Shown one piece after another: positions 1 through 14,038 of a DNA stretch of 64,000 bases. Position 1 is the stretch's first letter; each line of letters begins with the position of its first letter. Source of the DNA: Flammula alnicola (Eukaryota; Basidiomycota; Agaricomycetes; Agaricales; Strophariaceae); the NCBI GenBank assembly GCA_015499995.1, contig JADNRV010000045.1:186001-250000 (forward strand), written 5' to 3'. The notes beneath the pieces were generated by a model that did not search any database, was not told the origin of the DNA, and was given only the letters and a program-made list of their open reading frames with translations. The position numbers were made by a program, and so were the translations under genes.

Positions 1-523
1 CTCGAAAATCTGAACATACTCTATTCCAGGCTCTGAGCCTCTAGCTTGATATATGCATATCCATTCCGCAATAACGTGCTCGATGTCTTCGATTGTCAAG
101 CGCGCTATAGTAAGATCGTGCCTTGGATGGAATATCAGGACATCGCAGGCTCCATGGACAGGTTCGATCATCATTAATGGATGCGAAGGAGGAGGAGCCA
201 CAGGAGCCGGTGCATGCAGGATGGCCGCGAAATCATTCTCAAAAGTGAAGGTTTGCTTGTAATTCGGGTTCTTTTGACCGCTCGTTCGAGAGTTTCCTGG
301 GCAAAGGTAGCAGGTGTCGTCATACCGAGGAAGATCGGCCGCCTGAAGAGGCTCCGTTTGACCTAGCCATGGTCGTTTGGTCCTGTGCGGAGAAACTAAG
401 ATGTATTCATCCATCAGAGGGTTAACTGATGTTCGACGATTTCAGCGTTGTGACTGTATCTGGCAATCATCGGGGCAGCTCACATCGGCGATGCGGGTGC
501 GTCGTAGGATCGAATTCAGCCAT
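1..523 (-). CDS. GAL7: Galactose-1-phosphate uridylyltransferase, N-terminal part (gene runs off the left edge)
   Basis: Leloir-pathway enzyme that exchanges UMP between UDP-glucose and galactose-1-phosphate in the cytosol. About 155 N-terminal residues are visible. Exon 1 (484-523) starts with ATG at 521-523. A 58-base intron (426-483, GTGAGC..CAG) follows and exon 2 runs off the edge. Seen in the translation: HPHRRFNPL, then EYILVSPHRTKRPWLGQ, the zinc-ligand pair CYLC (residues 52 and 55), and the stretch HPRHDLTIARL ending in VQIFE, all in the order of GalT proteins. The catalytic HPH motif lies beyond the window. The next gene (VMA1) ends 310 bases upstream on the same strand. Identification is firm; the start agrees with the family's usual N-terminus. 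Confidence 0.93.
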
Positions 524-626
524 CTGAGAAGGATAAGAAGAGATGCAAGGAAAGATCAATGTCCTCCTGGAGAAATACGTCTTTGCTATGCATATTTGTA
601 TGACGGCGGTAGCAGAGAAGAAGTAG

Positions 627-664
627 ACCGGCCCGGAGCTGGATAATGTGAATCTCGGGCCGGT
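627..664. promoter_or_regulatory. GC-rich inverted repeat upstream of GalT
   Basis: In the 309-base gap between the GalT start (523) and the VMA1 stop (833), ACCGGCCCG at 627-635 is mirrored by TCGGGCCGGT at 655-664, about 20 bases apart. It lies 104-141 bases upstream of the GalT ATG. It could be a dyad for a dimeric regulator of galactose genes or a hairpin in the VMA1 3' region; nothing decides between them. The rest of this gap shows no coding potential. Confidence 0.35.
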
Positions 665-832
665 AGTTACTCCATCACAAGGTGGCCGTTATGTTATTAT
701 TATACCAATCGTAGCAAATCGTAGTCCAGTGGTATGGCTGCATTACATACTAAGAGGCTCCAGAAATCAAATCTGAGGAATGCGAAAATTTCCTTGTATG
801 ATTTAAGGAAGCCACGGAAGTACTAAAGACGT

Positions 833-3225
833 CTATTCCGCTAGCTGGCGGAACTTGTCTTGAATCTCAGCATACAGGGCATCGAGCTTTTGCTTGATGG
901 GTTCTTTCCCTTGCGAAGGTGACTGCCATCCCGCTAGTTCAGATTCAGGTATCCCAGAGTTCATACAAGAAAACTCTTACCTCAAACTTCATTTGGGAGA
1001 GTTTGAACATGATATCTCCTGCGGCGTCCTTGATCTGAGAGAAGGTAAGATCGTTCTGGGTGACGGCCTTGATCGCGGCATCGTGGAATCCGACGAAATT
1101 CCTCAACATTGAGCTAGTCTTGTAGAATGGGCAATATCGGTCATACTCGCTCATGCCGTTTTGTTGCAGGAAATCATCCTTGAGCATACGAGCCACTTCC
1201 AAGGTGATCTTATCGTTTTCGCCCAATGCACTCTTTCCGACCAGCTGGACGATTTCTGCAAGGTCCTCTTCCTTTTGGAGAATTTCCTTCGTCTTCGTCC
1301 GCAGCTCGACAAAGCCAGGTTCTGTGGTTTCGTAGTACGGCTCCAGGACCTTTGTATACTTCGAGTAAGAGAGCGACCAGTTAACCGAAGGGAAATGTTT
1401 TCGTTGTGCGAGCTTCTTGTCAAGACCCCAGAAGACTTGAACGATACCCAAAGTAGCAGAAGTAACAGGATCGGAGAAATCACCACCGGGAGGTGATACA
1501 CTGGACGAAGTATTAAATCGGGAGAAAGCAAGACGATGCAAAATAACGCACGCTCCAACGATAGACACTGTTCCTTTTCTTGATGGATTTCCAACACATA
1601 CCACCTTACCCGCACGCTCGTAAAAGCTGGCCAGCTTCGTTCCAAGGTAAGCGGGGTAACCGGAATCAGCAGGCATCTCCGCCAAACGTCCAGAAATTTC
1701 ACGCAAAGCCTCAGCCCAACGAGAGGTAGAATCAGCCATCATGGCGACATTGGAGCCCTGATCACGGAAGTATTCAGAAAGTGTGATACCGGTGTAAATG
1801 GAGGCTTCTCGAGCAGCGACAGGCATGTTCGAGGTGTTTGCAACAAGAGTGGTGCGCTTCATGATGGGTTCTTGACGATCGCCGACTTCCATAGTTAGCT
1901 CAGGGAACTAAAATAGGGATGATAAGCAGGTGTTCGGAGGAGAGATGTAAATTGTTATATTACCTCCATCAAGACTTCAGCCATCTGAAGTCACAAATAT
2001 TAGTCAAGGACGAGCATAAGCAAGCCGAACTATACGTACCTCATTTCCGCGCTCTCCACAACCAACGTAAACAATAATATCACTGTTGGAGAACTTCGAT
2101 AAGGCTTGTGAGATGACAGTCTTTCCGCAACCGAAAGCTCCAGGGATAGCCGTAGTACCGCCCTGTACGCAGCTAAACACAAAATTAAGCCCTGCGAGTG
2201 GTTACAGAACGTCCGGTGGTGACTTACGGGAATAGGGCATCCAGTATACGTTGGCCGGTCAAGAGAGGATAGTCAGCAGTTTGCTTCTCGGCAACAGGAC
2301 GCGGCGCTCGGACGGGCCAAAGCTGCATCATGGTGTGTTTGGTTGTCTTTCCATCAAACTCTGTCTCCAAAACGATATCCTGAAGGGAGGGCGGGATCGG
2401 CAAATGTAGACGTGTTTAAATATGACGATGCTTACATCTACTGCATAGCTTCCTTTCTCTGCGATAGAGGTGATCGTTCCAAGGGCGCGCGGGGATAACA
2501 TAATTTTGTGGTTGTCGACCAGCGAATTCTCATATACACGACCGAAGATATCGCCTCCAGTAATATGGTCACCAACCTAAACTTTAGGTCGCTAATGCAA
2601 TTTGATTTCGATCAAGAGTGTGCATACCTTGAATGTAGTCGGCGTGAAGTCCCATTGGATCGTTCGGTCAAGAGCGTCAGTGTTGATTCCACGGTGAATG
2701 TAGATGGACTTTGAGAGGTCTTGAATCGCCTATAGAACGCGCTTGAGTGTGGTCGTACAGCCCAAGAAGAGTCAACTAACTCGCAAAGGGCGTTGAATAC
2801 CATCAACAATATTTCCCATAAGACCTTGCATTGGTTCTTAGATGGCATCCTGTTCAACGTAACGATGTGACATACCTGGGCCGAGCTCAACACTGAGGGG
2901 TTTCCCCGTACGCAGAACAGGATCACCAACAGTGACGCCGGATGTTTCCTCATAAACCTGGATTGTAGCTTTGTCTGCCTCAATTCGAATAACCTCTGAG
3001 AGATTCAAAATCAGCTCAAAGCGACGTCTATGAGCATAAATACTACGAACCTCCAACGAGTTCGTCGTGTCCGACCCGGACAAGCTCGTACATAGCTGCT
3101 CCGATCATGTTCTCCGCAATGACGACGGGTCCTGAGACGCCAAAGACCTGGCCAAACCTGCTTTCGCGGTCCTCATCTCTGATCTTGGGAAGGTCTCTCT
3201 TCGCGTTCTGGAGTGCGCCCGCCAT
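833..3225 (-). CDS. VMA1: V-type proton ATPase catalytic subunit A
   Basis: Catalytic (ATP-hydrolysing) subunit of the V1 sector of the vacuolar proton pump. The start is ATG at 3223-3225 ([15 protein letters not shown]); about ten short introns follow. Visible landmarks: a non-homologous region ending [18 protein letters not shown], the P-loop GAFGCGKT near 2120-2145, [19 protein letters not shown], the [18 protein letters not shown] loop, and a last exon spliced to give [17 protein letters not shown] and a TAG at 833-835. The intein insertion site used in budding yeast (just before the Cys of VGC, about 2058) is uninterrupted, so the gene has no intein. It is divergent from RPT1 with 188 bases between starts. 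The frame is consistent through all exons I checked. Confidence 0.96.
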
Positions 3226-3413
3226 TGTGTATTACAAGAAACTATTGGGATTCTGCTCACAGCACTTGCGAGCTTGACACCTTATCGGGTAATCGGCAAT
3301 TACCGTTTGTATCACGTGAGGGACGCGTACTCACTTTGAGACCGAGACGCATTCGTCACTTCAGTAACTTACACATCCACCTCGACCTCTAGTACACCAC
3401 ACAACTGCACAAT
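3226..3413. promoter_or_regulatory. Shared divergent promoter of VMA1 and RPT1
   Basis: These 188 bases separate the two start codons. They contain the palindrome TCACGTGA (3312-3319), a bHLH-type E-box, followed by ACGCGT (3323-3328), an MCB-type hexamer. A pyrimidine-rich CCACCTCGACCTCTAG stretch lies just before the RPT1 ATG. The motifs are seen directly; their use is inferred. Confidence 0.5.
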
Positions 3414-5353
<1,940 letters not shown>

Positions 5354-5417
5354 ATTCTGTACCTGTTTCATCTTACTGTATACTATATTTTATTTTCTTC
5401 ATCCAACTGACGCTCAG

Positions 5418-5552
5418 GAAGAACGACTGGAGGAATGCTATTTAGTCGATGGGTTTTCAGATTCTGATCCTGTGATGACTCCTCGCGTCATTCGCGTTCA
5501 AGAGGAACAAGAGAAACACTGCGAGAACTTGCTAAACGACCTTGGAGGCTGA
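5418..5552 (+). other. Possible alternative 3' exon of RPT1
   Basis: Downstream of the RPT1 stop an open stretch of 44 codons runs from 5418 to a TGA at 5550-5552 ([20 protein letters not shown] and so on, acidic). A donor-like GTATAC at 5342 inside the PLYQVYN codons and an acceptor GCTCAG ending at 5417 would remove 76 bases, drop the normal stop and join this tail in frame to PLYQ. It may instead be ordinary 3' UTR. The remaining sequence to 5724 holds no other clear feature. Confidence 0.3.
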
Positions 5553-5724
5553 TGTTAATTATGAAGTGAGGGTTAAGAAAAGGTTGGAAATCTAGTCAGT
5601 AACTGCCTGATTAGTAAAACATTGAACAGCCTGTCACTCTCAAATTCATGTTATACAATGACTACCACAACCATATCCAGTTGCAAGGCTCATGGCTCTG
5701 CTCTCCTCCTGAACTTAGAGAACT

Positions 5725-7293
5725 ATGCTTATTCGATTATCATTAGGACGGAGGAGAGTGACTGCACCGTCCTTGGCACACCGTACTAGTCGCGACTGGC
5801 ACCGCCATGCCTATCATCGCCGTGCCCCAGAACCGTCTTCAGCGGAAATAACTGCACTGTTGGGCAGATACGAGGCAACACCATCACGGCCCCTAAATCT
5901 ATCTCAACTGTTGTCCTTTGGTCATCCCGTTTCCCCAGAATCCGTTTTGTCATCTGTATCGTACGCGCTGTCGGAGCTTCCTAGACGACTTGCAACTCGC
6001 GTTCGTTCATTGGAAGCACTGCCCTTTATTGTGGGAACCAACCCTTACGTGACGAAGACGTTGAATGCCTATAGGGAAAGCTTCCAATGGCTTGCAACCC
6101 ACCCACCGGTCACCAATCTTCAAGAGAACAGCGAGTTCGTGGAGCAATTGGCAGCTCTTGTTCAACGGCATGCAAATGATGTACCAACAATGGCAAAAGG
6201 GTGGGTTTTCCTGTCCTGAACTCTAATGGTTCAATTAACCTTATATCGTTTAGATTCCAGGAATGCTCTCGCTACATGTCTCCAAAACAAATTAGCGACT
6301 TCTTAGACGGTGCCATACGCAATCGAATCTCAGTCCGACTGATTGCTGAACAGCATATTGCTGTTTCGCAGGCTTTGAGTTATCCAAACGATCGTTCTCC
6401 ATATGTTGGCATAGTGGACATGAATTGCTCCCCAAAATCTATGATCAAGATGTGTGGTTCCTTCGTAACAGAATTATGCGAGGCTTCTCTAGGTGCAAGT
6501 CCTACGATCATAATTGACGGATATAGCGACGCAACCTTTGCGTGAGTCTCATTTTTCTTTATGTCGGTTCGTATGGATAATCATCTTTAGATATGTTCCT
6601 GTGCACCTCGAATACATTCTAACGGAGATCCTAAAGAATTCTTTCCGCGCGACTGTAGAGCATCACAACAAGCAGCGTGGTGGTGGCCAGTCGTCGCTCC
6701 CCCCTGTCGTCATTACTATTTCTCCTCCACCATCTTTTTTGCAAACTGGAGCCAAAGGCGAACCAACATACCTCTCGATGCGAATTCGAGATCAGGGCGG
6801 AGGCGTGCAGCCTACGAACATGTCTCGTATTTTTTCTTATGCATTCACAACAGCGGGAAGAGGCGCAGAAGAGGATTCAAACGATGGTGGTGGACCCTAC
6901 GCTGCCCAACATGTGGGCGGTAGCGCAGCCATCGGTGGCGAAAGTGAATCTGACGATGCAAATCTCTTTGGCGAAATAACTGGAAGAGGAGTACAGACGG
7001 GAATAGGGACAATAGCTGGACTTGGGTATGGTCTTCCAATGAGTCGCCTTTACGCAATGTGAGCAGATTATTTCGTGCCTGTTTGCGAGTTGTGCCGTAT
7101 TATAGCATCTCGTTACAATTGTCAATTGTAGGTATTTCGGGGGTTCTCTCGACTTTTTCTCCTTGGAAGGGTGGGGTAGGCATTTTGCGCGTTCTCTTTA
7201 ACTCGACTATTTCTGACCTGATGCATAATCACAGGAAGCGACGTGTATCTCAAGCTGAGATGTCTGGATGAAGCAGGGGATTCCAAAATTTGA
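5725..7293 (+). CDS. Mitochondrial 2-oxoacid dehydrogenase kinase (PDK/BCKDK family)
   Basis: Mitochondrial GHKL-fold serine kinase that phosphorylates and inactivates the E1 subunit of pyruvate or branched-chain 2-oxoacid dehydrogenase. The N-terminus (MLIRLSLGRRRV...) is basic and hydroxylated like a mitochondrial presequence. The helical N-domain contains LPFIVGTNPYVTKTLNAYRE and IRNRISVRLIAEQHIA. The ATPase domain has the N-box EILKNSFRATVEHH, the G1 box IRDQGGGV and the G2 box GLGYGLPMSRLYA, ending FGGSLDFFSLEGWG then SDVYLKL. Between the ATP-lid segments there is a Gly/Asp-rich insert of about 50 residues (GGGPYAAQHVGGSAAIGGES). At least four short introns; stop TGA at 7291-7293. PDK and BCKDK kinases cannot be separated safely by eye, so no symbol is given. 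Confidence 0.9.
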
Positions 7294-7540
7294 TGAGAGG
7301 TATACATGGGAGGAGATGCGTTCCCACAGGAGTTTTAGACCCGAACCCAGCTCCTTGAAGCGTAATTTATATCCCAGCGAGACTATAGAAGTTTAGGATT
7401 ATTTGACATTGCAATTAAATGTATATCGGAAAACAATGCAAGAGTAACAGAGGATGCATGAAGAAGGGACTAGAATGAAATACAGCAGCAAAAACCATAA
7501 CAATGATCGAGGGTAAAATCAAGGCGGCCTAAGTACTTAG
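7294..7540. other. Convergent 3' intergenic region
   Basis: About 250 AT-leaning bases between the stops of the dehydrogenase kinase (+) and the DYRK kinase (-). They presumably hold both 3' UTRs. I see no further gene or repeat. Confidence 0.5.
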
Positions 7541-10500
7541 TCATTTGTTCGTACTTGTTGACTACAGGGTGTCGTGAGCAAAGGTGTCATAATGCAACAA
7601 AAGACCATCAACTTACAACGTATCCACTCAAAGTTCTACTGGAATTAAACGAGAAGCTTTGAGATTGAGAAGCGCGATATGATCTTGAAGTTTGCGAAGA
7701 GCCCGGTGCGGTAGACTGGGAGTGGGAATTATTCGGAGTGGTCGGACCTCCATTTGTCGTTGTAGTCCGGGACGATCGCGCAGTGAGGGGTGTTGGCGCA
7801 CTGATGAGAGATTTCTTGGGGGTTTCTGTCACCTGCTTGCTCCGAGAGCCCAATGTCGAAGACGAGGGGGTAGGTTTCGCCACAGTCGTTGGAAGTTTCG
7901 TTCTCTTACCAGCAGTCACGAATGGATGTCGTAAGGCTGTTTGTGGTTTCATTCGACGTTCTGGATCCCAGACAAGGCATTTCGCGACGAAATCTACAAA
8001 TTCTTCATCGTTGCATCGAAGAACTTGTGCTAGAGTTTTTGATCCCGGTCTACGCCTTCGTCCTTTCGAGTTGATTACGGTACGGGGTGCACCGTTCGTA
8101 TCTAATTTTAGTCAGTATGGCAACTGATGAAGAGCGGCGACGATAAACATACCAAAGAACAACTTCCTGCGGGAGCTGCGGTTGATAAACTCCTTGTCTG
8201 GTATTCCGAGGACCTCCATGATACATGACAGTTGCTCTTGTTCATTTTCTCCTGGGAAGATAGGGAATCCCGTGTATAGTTCTGCCAATATACAGCCGAG
8301 ACTCCACATATCGATGGCCATGTGATAATTCATTCCAAGAATCACCTCAGGAGACCGGTAGAAGCGACTTTGAATATAGGTATAGACTAGTATGCAATAG
8401 TCAGTAAATGGCGCGCAAGAAGGTATGAAAATCCAACTTTTTTCGTGCTCGAAGCAGCTACTTCCAAAGTCAATCACTTTGATGCCACTTTTCGCTGGAT
8501 GACGAAGTAGCACATTCTTCAAAAAATAATTAGAATGCGCACAAATGGCGACTGATTAAAGGGCTTACCTCAGGTTTTAAATCGCAATGAACGATGCGAT
8601 GGTGGCGCATGAGAGAAAGCGACAGGAGCATCTGACTCGTGAATCGACGTATAAGGGCAGTTGTGAAGCCCACGAAGCCGTTTGCCTTGATCAACTCGTA
8701 CAAGTTGATGCTAAGGAGTTCCATAGCAATACAAAGATGATTTCGGAAATAGAAATGTTCAGTCATTTTGATGACATGGTGTTTCTCATCTGCGTCCTAT
8801 TATGAAAGTTAGTTTGCAGAACACGGAGAATCCAAAAAACCAACGTACCCATTTTCGAAGGTTATCTAGGATCTTAATCTCAACTAGAGCCTGATGGTGG
8901 AACCTCTTCTTGTTCCGGATAATCTTGACGGCCACCGACTCTCCAGTGCAATGATCACGGCAAGACAAGACCTGACCAAAAGAGCCTTTCCCTAACGTAT
9001 CAATGATTTCATACCGATACGCAAGATGGTCGTGATTGACGACGAGGTAATCTCCTCGCTCATCATCATAGCCGTAATTGTTTGCAGGATTGTCGAGAAC
9101 TGCAGGCTTTTTCTTGCTGTCGGCACCAATGCAATAGACAGAAGGGTAGTCGAGGATTTCTTTGCGTTCATATTCCGAAAGATGGTGAACCTGAGGACCT
9201 TTCAAAATACCTAATATAACGATATTAGTAAGGCCCTATATGCACAGTGTATGTACTTACTAGCAGGCGAAGATGGTGTGCCAGGTGGCATTGGCTCAGG
9301 GAATTTAAGCATCTCATCCAATTCTTCTTGACTTGCTCCAGAAGCCAACTTCTAGCATGCTGACGTCTGATGTAATGCAGCATCTCTTCATCACCGAGCA
9401 GCTCTTCTTCGTCAACGGAGCTCGGTACTGGAGAAGGAGTTGAAAGGGATTGGCGAGACGAAGAAGGCGAGCCCACGGTTTGATGAACGCTTTGATTAAG
9501 GCCGGAGGTTGATGCCCTTGCGGCGTTCTTGGGCGCCAAAAGCTTTAGCCCTTTGATGGAGAAAGTACGGAGAACCGATGGTGGGACGAAGATTGGTGTG
9601 ATGAAGGTTCAGTGGTGACAGCAGGCGTCGATAGAGAGGCCACAGAATTCGTCGAAGACTTGCGCAATCCGATAAAAGACACGGAATCACGATTGCTCTT
9701 GCGAGGAACAGAGTTACCAGGCGGTGGTGCAATCGTGGAAGACTGGCGAGGGACACGTGACGTTGAAGGCGCAGAAGGCGAACCACGGACGGAAGGTTGG
9801 CGTACTTTCGGAGTAGTACCATCTTCATTTTCTATGACACCAAACTCATTGGTAGAGAAGCTGGTCGGAGAAGCGTTGGTCGATGACGATGCCACTAGCG
9901 TACTGGCTCGCCTTGTTGCCAGAGCAGATCCAGAGTTTTTCATGGGCGGAGAAGGTACAGCTGAGGTACGACTGGATATGCGGGGGATCTTCGTTGGAGT
10001 TTCTTTGGGAAGGCCCGAAGTAGAGTTCAACAAAGACGATGGGGGATCTCTGCCGTCCTTCAATGTTTGAGAGCTACTAGTGCCAGTGGTCCCCACCGAG
10101 GGAGAGCCAGCAATGGTGGGTAGCTGATTGCGACTACGGAGAGAGGTGTCAGATTGCTTTTGCATAGAACTGACTGTTTGGGATGTTAACCGAGATGATG
10201 ATGATGATGTTGAAGTACGGCTAGATGCTGATGCCACAGGAGTAGTGTTGGAGATTTGAGTTTTGCAACACGCTGTGCAGTAACGGGTTCCAGAGCAGTC
10301 ATTTGCATTGGAGGCAAATTGACTGGCGATTTAGGCTTTCTTGGATCAGTGGAAGACAAGGTCTATGTAAGAGGAGTTAGCATCGTTGAATACGGCTGTA
10401 TGACAAGCGAGTTATGCAGAAATACTAACCTTGCCCCTCTTCCTATTGATGATGACAGATATACGGCTTTCACTACGATCTTTATCCTCCTTCTTCTGTC

Positions 10501-13451
10501 GCTCTTTCTCCAGTTTGTGCTTTTCCTTCTCGGATTCTCGGGCGGCATCTTTCGCTCTTTGAGCTTCCTTGGCAACCTCTTTGGCGGCGTCCTTGGCGTC
10601 TGCATGAAGGCTCCTTCTCGAACTCGACTTGAGCAAAGAGGGAAATCCGCCCAAACTCAGCATTGAAGACTTTTTATGTGTCGTCCCAGGGGTGGATGTC
10701 GATATCGAGGGATAATCATGGGAAGGAGAATTGCTTTGTTTTGAGCGCGGTTGAGCCGCAGATAACATTCCTTGGAAAGTAGGCGACGTCGACGAGAGCG
10801 CTCCATTGGACTGTGGTATTTGCATTGACTGAGAAGACGAACGACGGAAGAACGGAATCGAGGACGGTGTTAATCGCTTTGAATGATTACGACGTACTGA
10901 CGAGCTCGGGCTCAGCGGGCCAGGTGGCGGAGCTGAAAGACCAGAAGATGCATGATTGGTGCTTGCGTTTGAACCCGCCGTACCTGGACGACTCGAATGA
11001 GGAGCCCGATCAGGGGTCTTCGTCGGATTAGAGACTTGCGCGGGCATTCTAACTGATCCAACGGAGGAAAGTGAAGTCAAGGACCCAGCAGAAGCCATTG
11101 CCTCTGGTTGATTGGGCGACCAAGGTACGCCTGACGATGAAGAAGACATCGGTTGGTCTTTGGACGACTTCTTGCGAAGTTGTTGACCAAATGTTACCGA
11201 GCGTGGACTCAGAGGGAAAGACGTTTTCTGGCTTGAAGAGGATGAAGGAGATCCCGATAATTTAAGATTGAGAGCACTTGAAAAACTCCACTTCTTCGAC
11301 GGTGTTTTGAGAACTGGAGGGACAGATTCGTTCGCCGAAGTTGATGAATAGTGTTGGCTTTCGCGACGGCCAGGAGGTGAAATAATAGGACTTGTATAAG
11401 GTGGGACATCGAGGGAAATGGTTCGGTTCAGTTGAGTTTCGTTAATCGTTACTTTGCCTCGGTCGTCGGATGGTATAGACGGGAATGTGAGGCCCGATGA
11501 TGTGGAAGGCGGGGATCGGTATGTTGACAGGTCTTTGGGAAGCGGCGGAACAGGAGGAACGTCGCCTTCTTCATTGGCATCGCCATTCACGGCAATGGAC
11601 GCCACACGATCTTTGAGAAGAGCGGCGTCCCCTGAATGCACACTGGATATATCGCTACTTGCGCTGTTCCTTCTCCCTTTGTTGGAGGAATGACGACCTC
11701 CAGAGTTAGCAGACATGGAGGTAACACTGGTAGCTGTTGAGATAGAAGTTGAATCTCGGGAACTAGGGGTGCTCGTGTAGGTGGTTGAGGAAGTTGAGCC
11801 ACGCTTGGGCGTAAAACTCAGCCTAGTATTCGTGTTGGACTTCTTGGGCGTCTTCTCAGGTGGAAGTACATTAGGTTGTTCGTCGCTGCTCGTTGCTATT
11901 ACAGACGTTTCTCCGGCGTCCAGGGCCTCAGAATTAACTGGGGCATTCCCTCCGCGAATAGAATCGACCTTGTCCTTGATAGATGGACTTTCTTTAAGGT
12001 TGCCACTTCCACGTTTTGATTTACCAGAATCCGATGCGCTGAGACCTTCCCATTGCGTACTTGATTTTCCAGCAGGTGTACCTGGACGGCTGGAGCTAGA
12101 GGGGCGTCCGAAACTGCCAACACTGGCACGTGCACGTGCGCCCTTTCCTGTAAGACCATCGAGCTTGCGCAATGCTTCCGCTGTAGCCTCGTCGTCCAGA
12201 GCAGACCAACCTTCCTGAGTGCCACGAAGTAGCGAATGGGCAACATTCGGAGAAGAATGCGTTTGAAGATTATCTTTCGACGAACGATGCAGAGATGGGG
12301 CTTGCGGGGTCGAAGCATTGACCGTGTTGCGCAAGAACTGCTGGATCGAGGAGGAAGACGGAGATGGAGGAAGGTGCGAGAAATCGGTAGTATGCACACG
12401 TCGTTGGTAGTGATTGTCACCAACGTTTGAGGATGTAGAGCTGGCAGACGTTTGCCTAACGTGTCGATCAGGCGTCTTGCCAGTCGATGAAGGCACCTTG
12501 ATGTTGCTATTTATTGTCAAGCCGGTACTCTCACGACGACGCTCTTTGCCTTTGCTATCTCGTGAAGGTGCGCTAACGTTGAGGCTCCGATGATTGCGAG
12601 CGGCAGCCTTCTCATCCTTCGCCTTGTCCTTGGTGGCAGACGCCGATCCAGCAGGCTTCGACACCAAAGATCCGGTCTGATCCATCTCGAATTCATCGGA
12701 AGTGCGTTTCCGGGCCTTGCGCGTAGAGTGATTAAAAGCACTCGGTGGTGAGATCGACGGATTCATTTCTGGTATTGGCGGGCGTTCGGGCACGCGAGAA
12801 AGCCTCGGTGTTTCGTCACTCGAAGATGGCAATTCACTTTTGGCTTTCCACGGTTCTGAAAGGCCGACACCAAGATTTCGTGGATACAAAATCTCCTCTC
12901 CACCACTCTCGTCTGCGATGGAAGGTCGTGTACGGAGTGTGCGAGGCGGTGGTTGCAGATTTGGAACCTTGTAAATATTTTTTTTGAGTTAATATTCAAG
13001 ATAAATCGAAGATCCTTCATACCTCCTCTCTCTCTGATGATTCACCATCAATGGCCTCAATTGTCCAAGGGCTGTCAGGTTGATCTTCTTCAACATCTTC
13101 CGGCACAACGACATCATATCCTTCTACTTCGCTATCTGGAGGAGATTCGTGGTGTTCGTCATCATCTCTGTCGTCCCCCGCCCAGCGAGGGGTGGCCAGT
13201 TCACCGACACCTACAAGGCCACGCCTATCGATCGATGCTGGATTACGCACTGGCGTGACTGGTTCTTTAGGCGGAGGATGGTCTGGCGTTGTGCTGAGAT
13301 ACGCAGGCGCTGGTGGCATGGGAGGTAAGGGTGAATCGGATTCTGACTGAAAGCCAAAATAGTATGGATCCAAAGACGATGTCGCAGAAGCAGAACGCGA
13401 GGTGGTCTGTTCTTGTTCCATTGATGTATCCTCGGCGGCGGAAATGTTCAT
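7541..13451 (-). CDS. DYRK-family (Pom1-like) dual-specificity protein kinase with long disordered N-terminus
   Basis: The CMGC/DYRK kinase domain lies at about 9205-7900. It has the DYRK-box stretch [17 protein letters not shown], glycine loop [21 protein letters not shown], catalytic loop [26 protein letters not shown], activation loop [17 protein letters not shown] and [12 protein letters not shown]. About 1,200 Ser/Pro/Thr-rich residues precede it (13451-9300), ending in a conserved segment [13 protein letters not shown]. Chosen start: ATG at 13449-13451 ([15 protein letters not shown]); an upstream GTGATC..CAG may be a 5' UTR intron. The C-terminus is spliced to end STSTNK with TGA at 7541-7543. 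Three places in the disordered part change frame at homopolymers (9350-9351, 9549-9551, 10261-10264), each consistent with one missing base. In fission yeast the family member Pom1 forms cell-tip gradients that control polarity and size; that role here is inferred. Confidence 0.88.
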
Positions 13452-14038
13452 ATTGAAGGATTGGGGCTGAGAAGATATCAGCAAGGACGCGGTGGCAAGA
13501 CTGGCATCCAAGATCACCTGTTCCGTGCTTTTGTCCCAGAAAGAAGATATTCGCGTTCATAGCGGACGTCGCCATCCGATACTACCTTCCTGTCCTCGTC
13601 TGGAATCTCCAGGACTGTGGGTCGATCTCTTTTCCTGTGCAAGCCAGTGTGCTTTGCTGTGTGACCAATGTGAGGGGATGGGGGTGCCGACATTAGATAG
13701 AGCCGTTCGAGGCCGTAAGAAAGAGGAAGAGAAAAAAGGCCCAAGAAAAGAAAAAAAGAGGAATGAAAGAAAAGGAGAGAAGATGTGTTCTATGGGACGG
13801 GTCTACCAGATGGAAAACCGGTCTGGCGAAGGAGGTATCTGGCGCGCAGGTCGATGTTTGTTGGCTCAATTCACCTCATGTTTCCGTTTGCCCTTGTTTG
13901 GTCGTAGTGGCATCCACAGTTCGTATATCTCATCACATGTTTTCAAGAACCATATGCAACTTGTATGAAGGTATGTACAATGAATGAATGAATGATAATA
14001 TCTATGTACAATGCAAAAAAAAGCCAGCTATCCCCACA
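13452..14038. promoter_or_regulatory. Upstream region of the DYRK kinase with a polypurine/polypyrimidine tract
   Basis: This 587-base gap lies upstream of the DYRK start and downstream of the J-domain gene stop. From about 13719 to 13784 the + strand is almost pure purine (A/G), so the DYRK coding strand carries a long CT tract, as is common near fungal transcription starts. No convincing ORF. Confidence 0.4.

Noticed and set aside
2050..2065. Possible VMA1 intein site
   Set aside because: Sequence runs [19 protein letters not shown] with no insertion, so there is no intein.
9612..12987. Several 60-150 codon + strand frames opposite the DYRK N-terminus
   Set aside because: They mirror a long Ser-rich minus-strand coding region with good splice support.
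13452..13575. Upstream exon MATSAMNANIFFLGQ as the DYRK start
   Set aside because: Joining it through the GTGATC..CAG intron gives the wrong phase, so the ATG at 13449-13451 was preferred.
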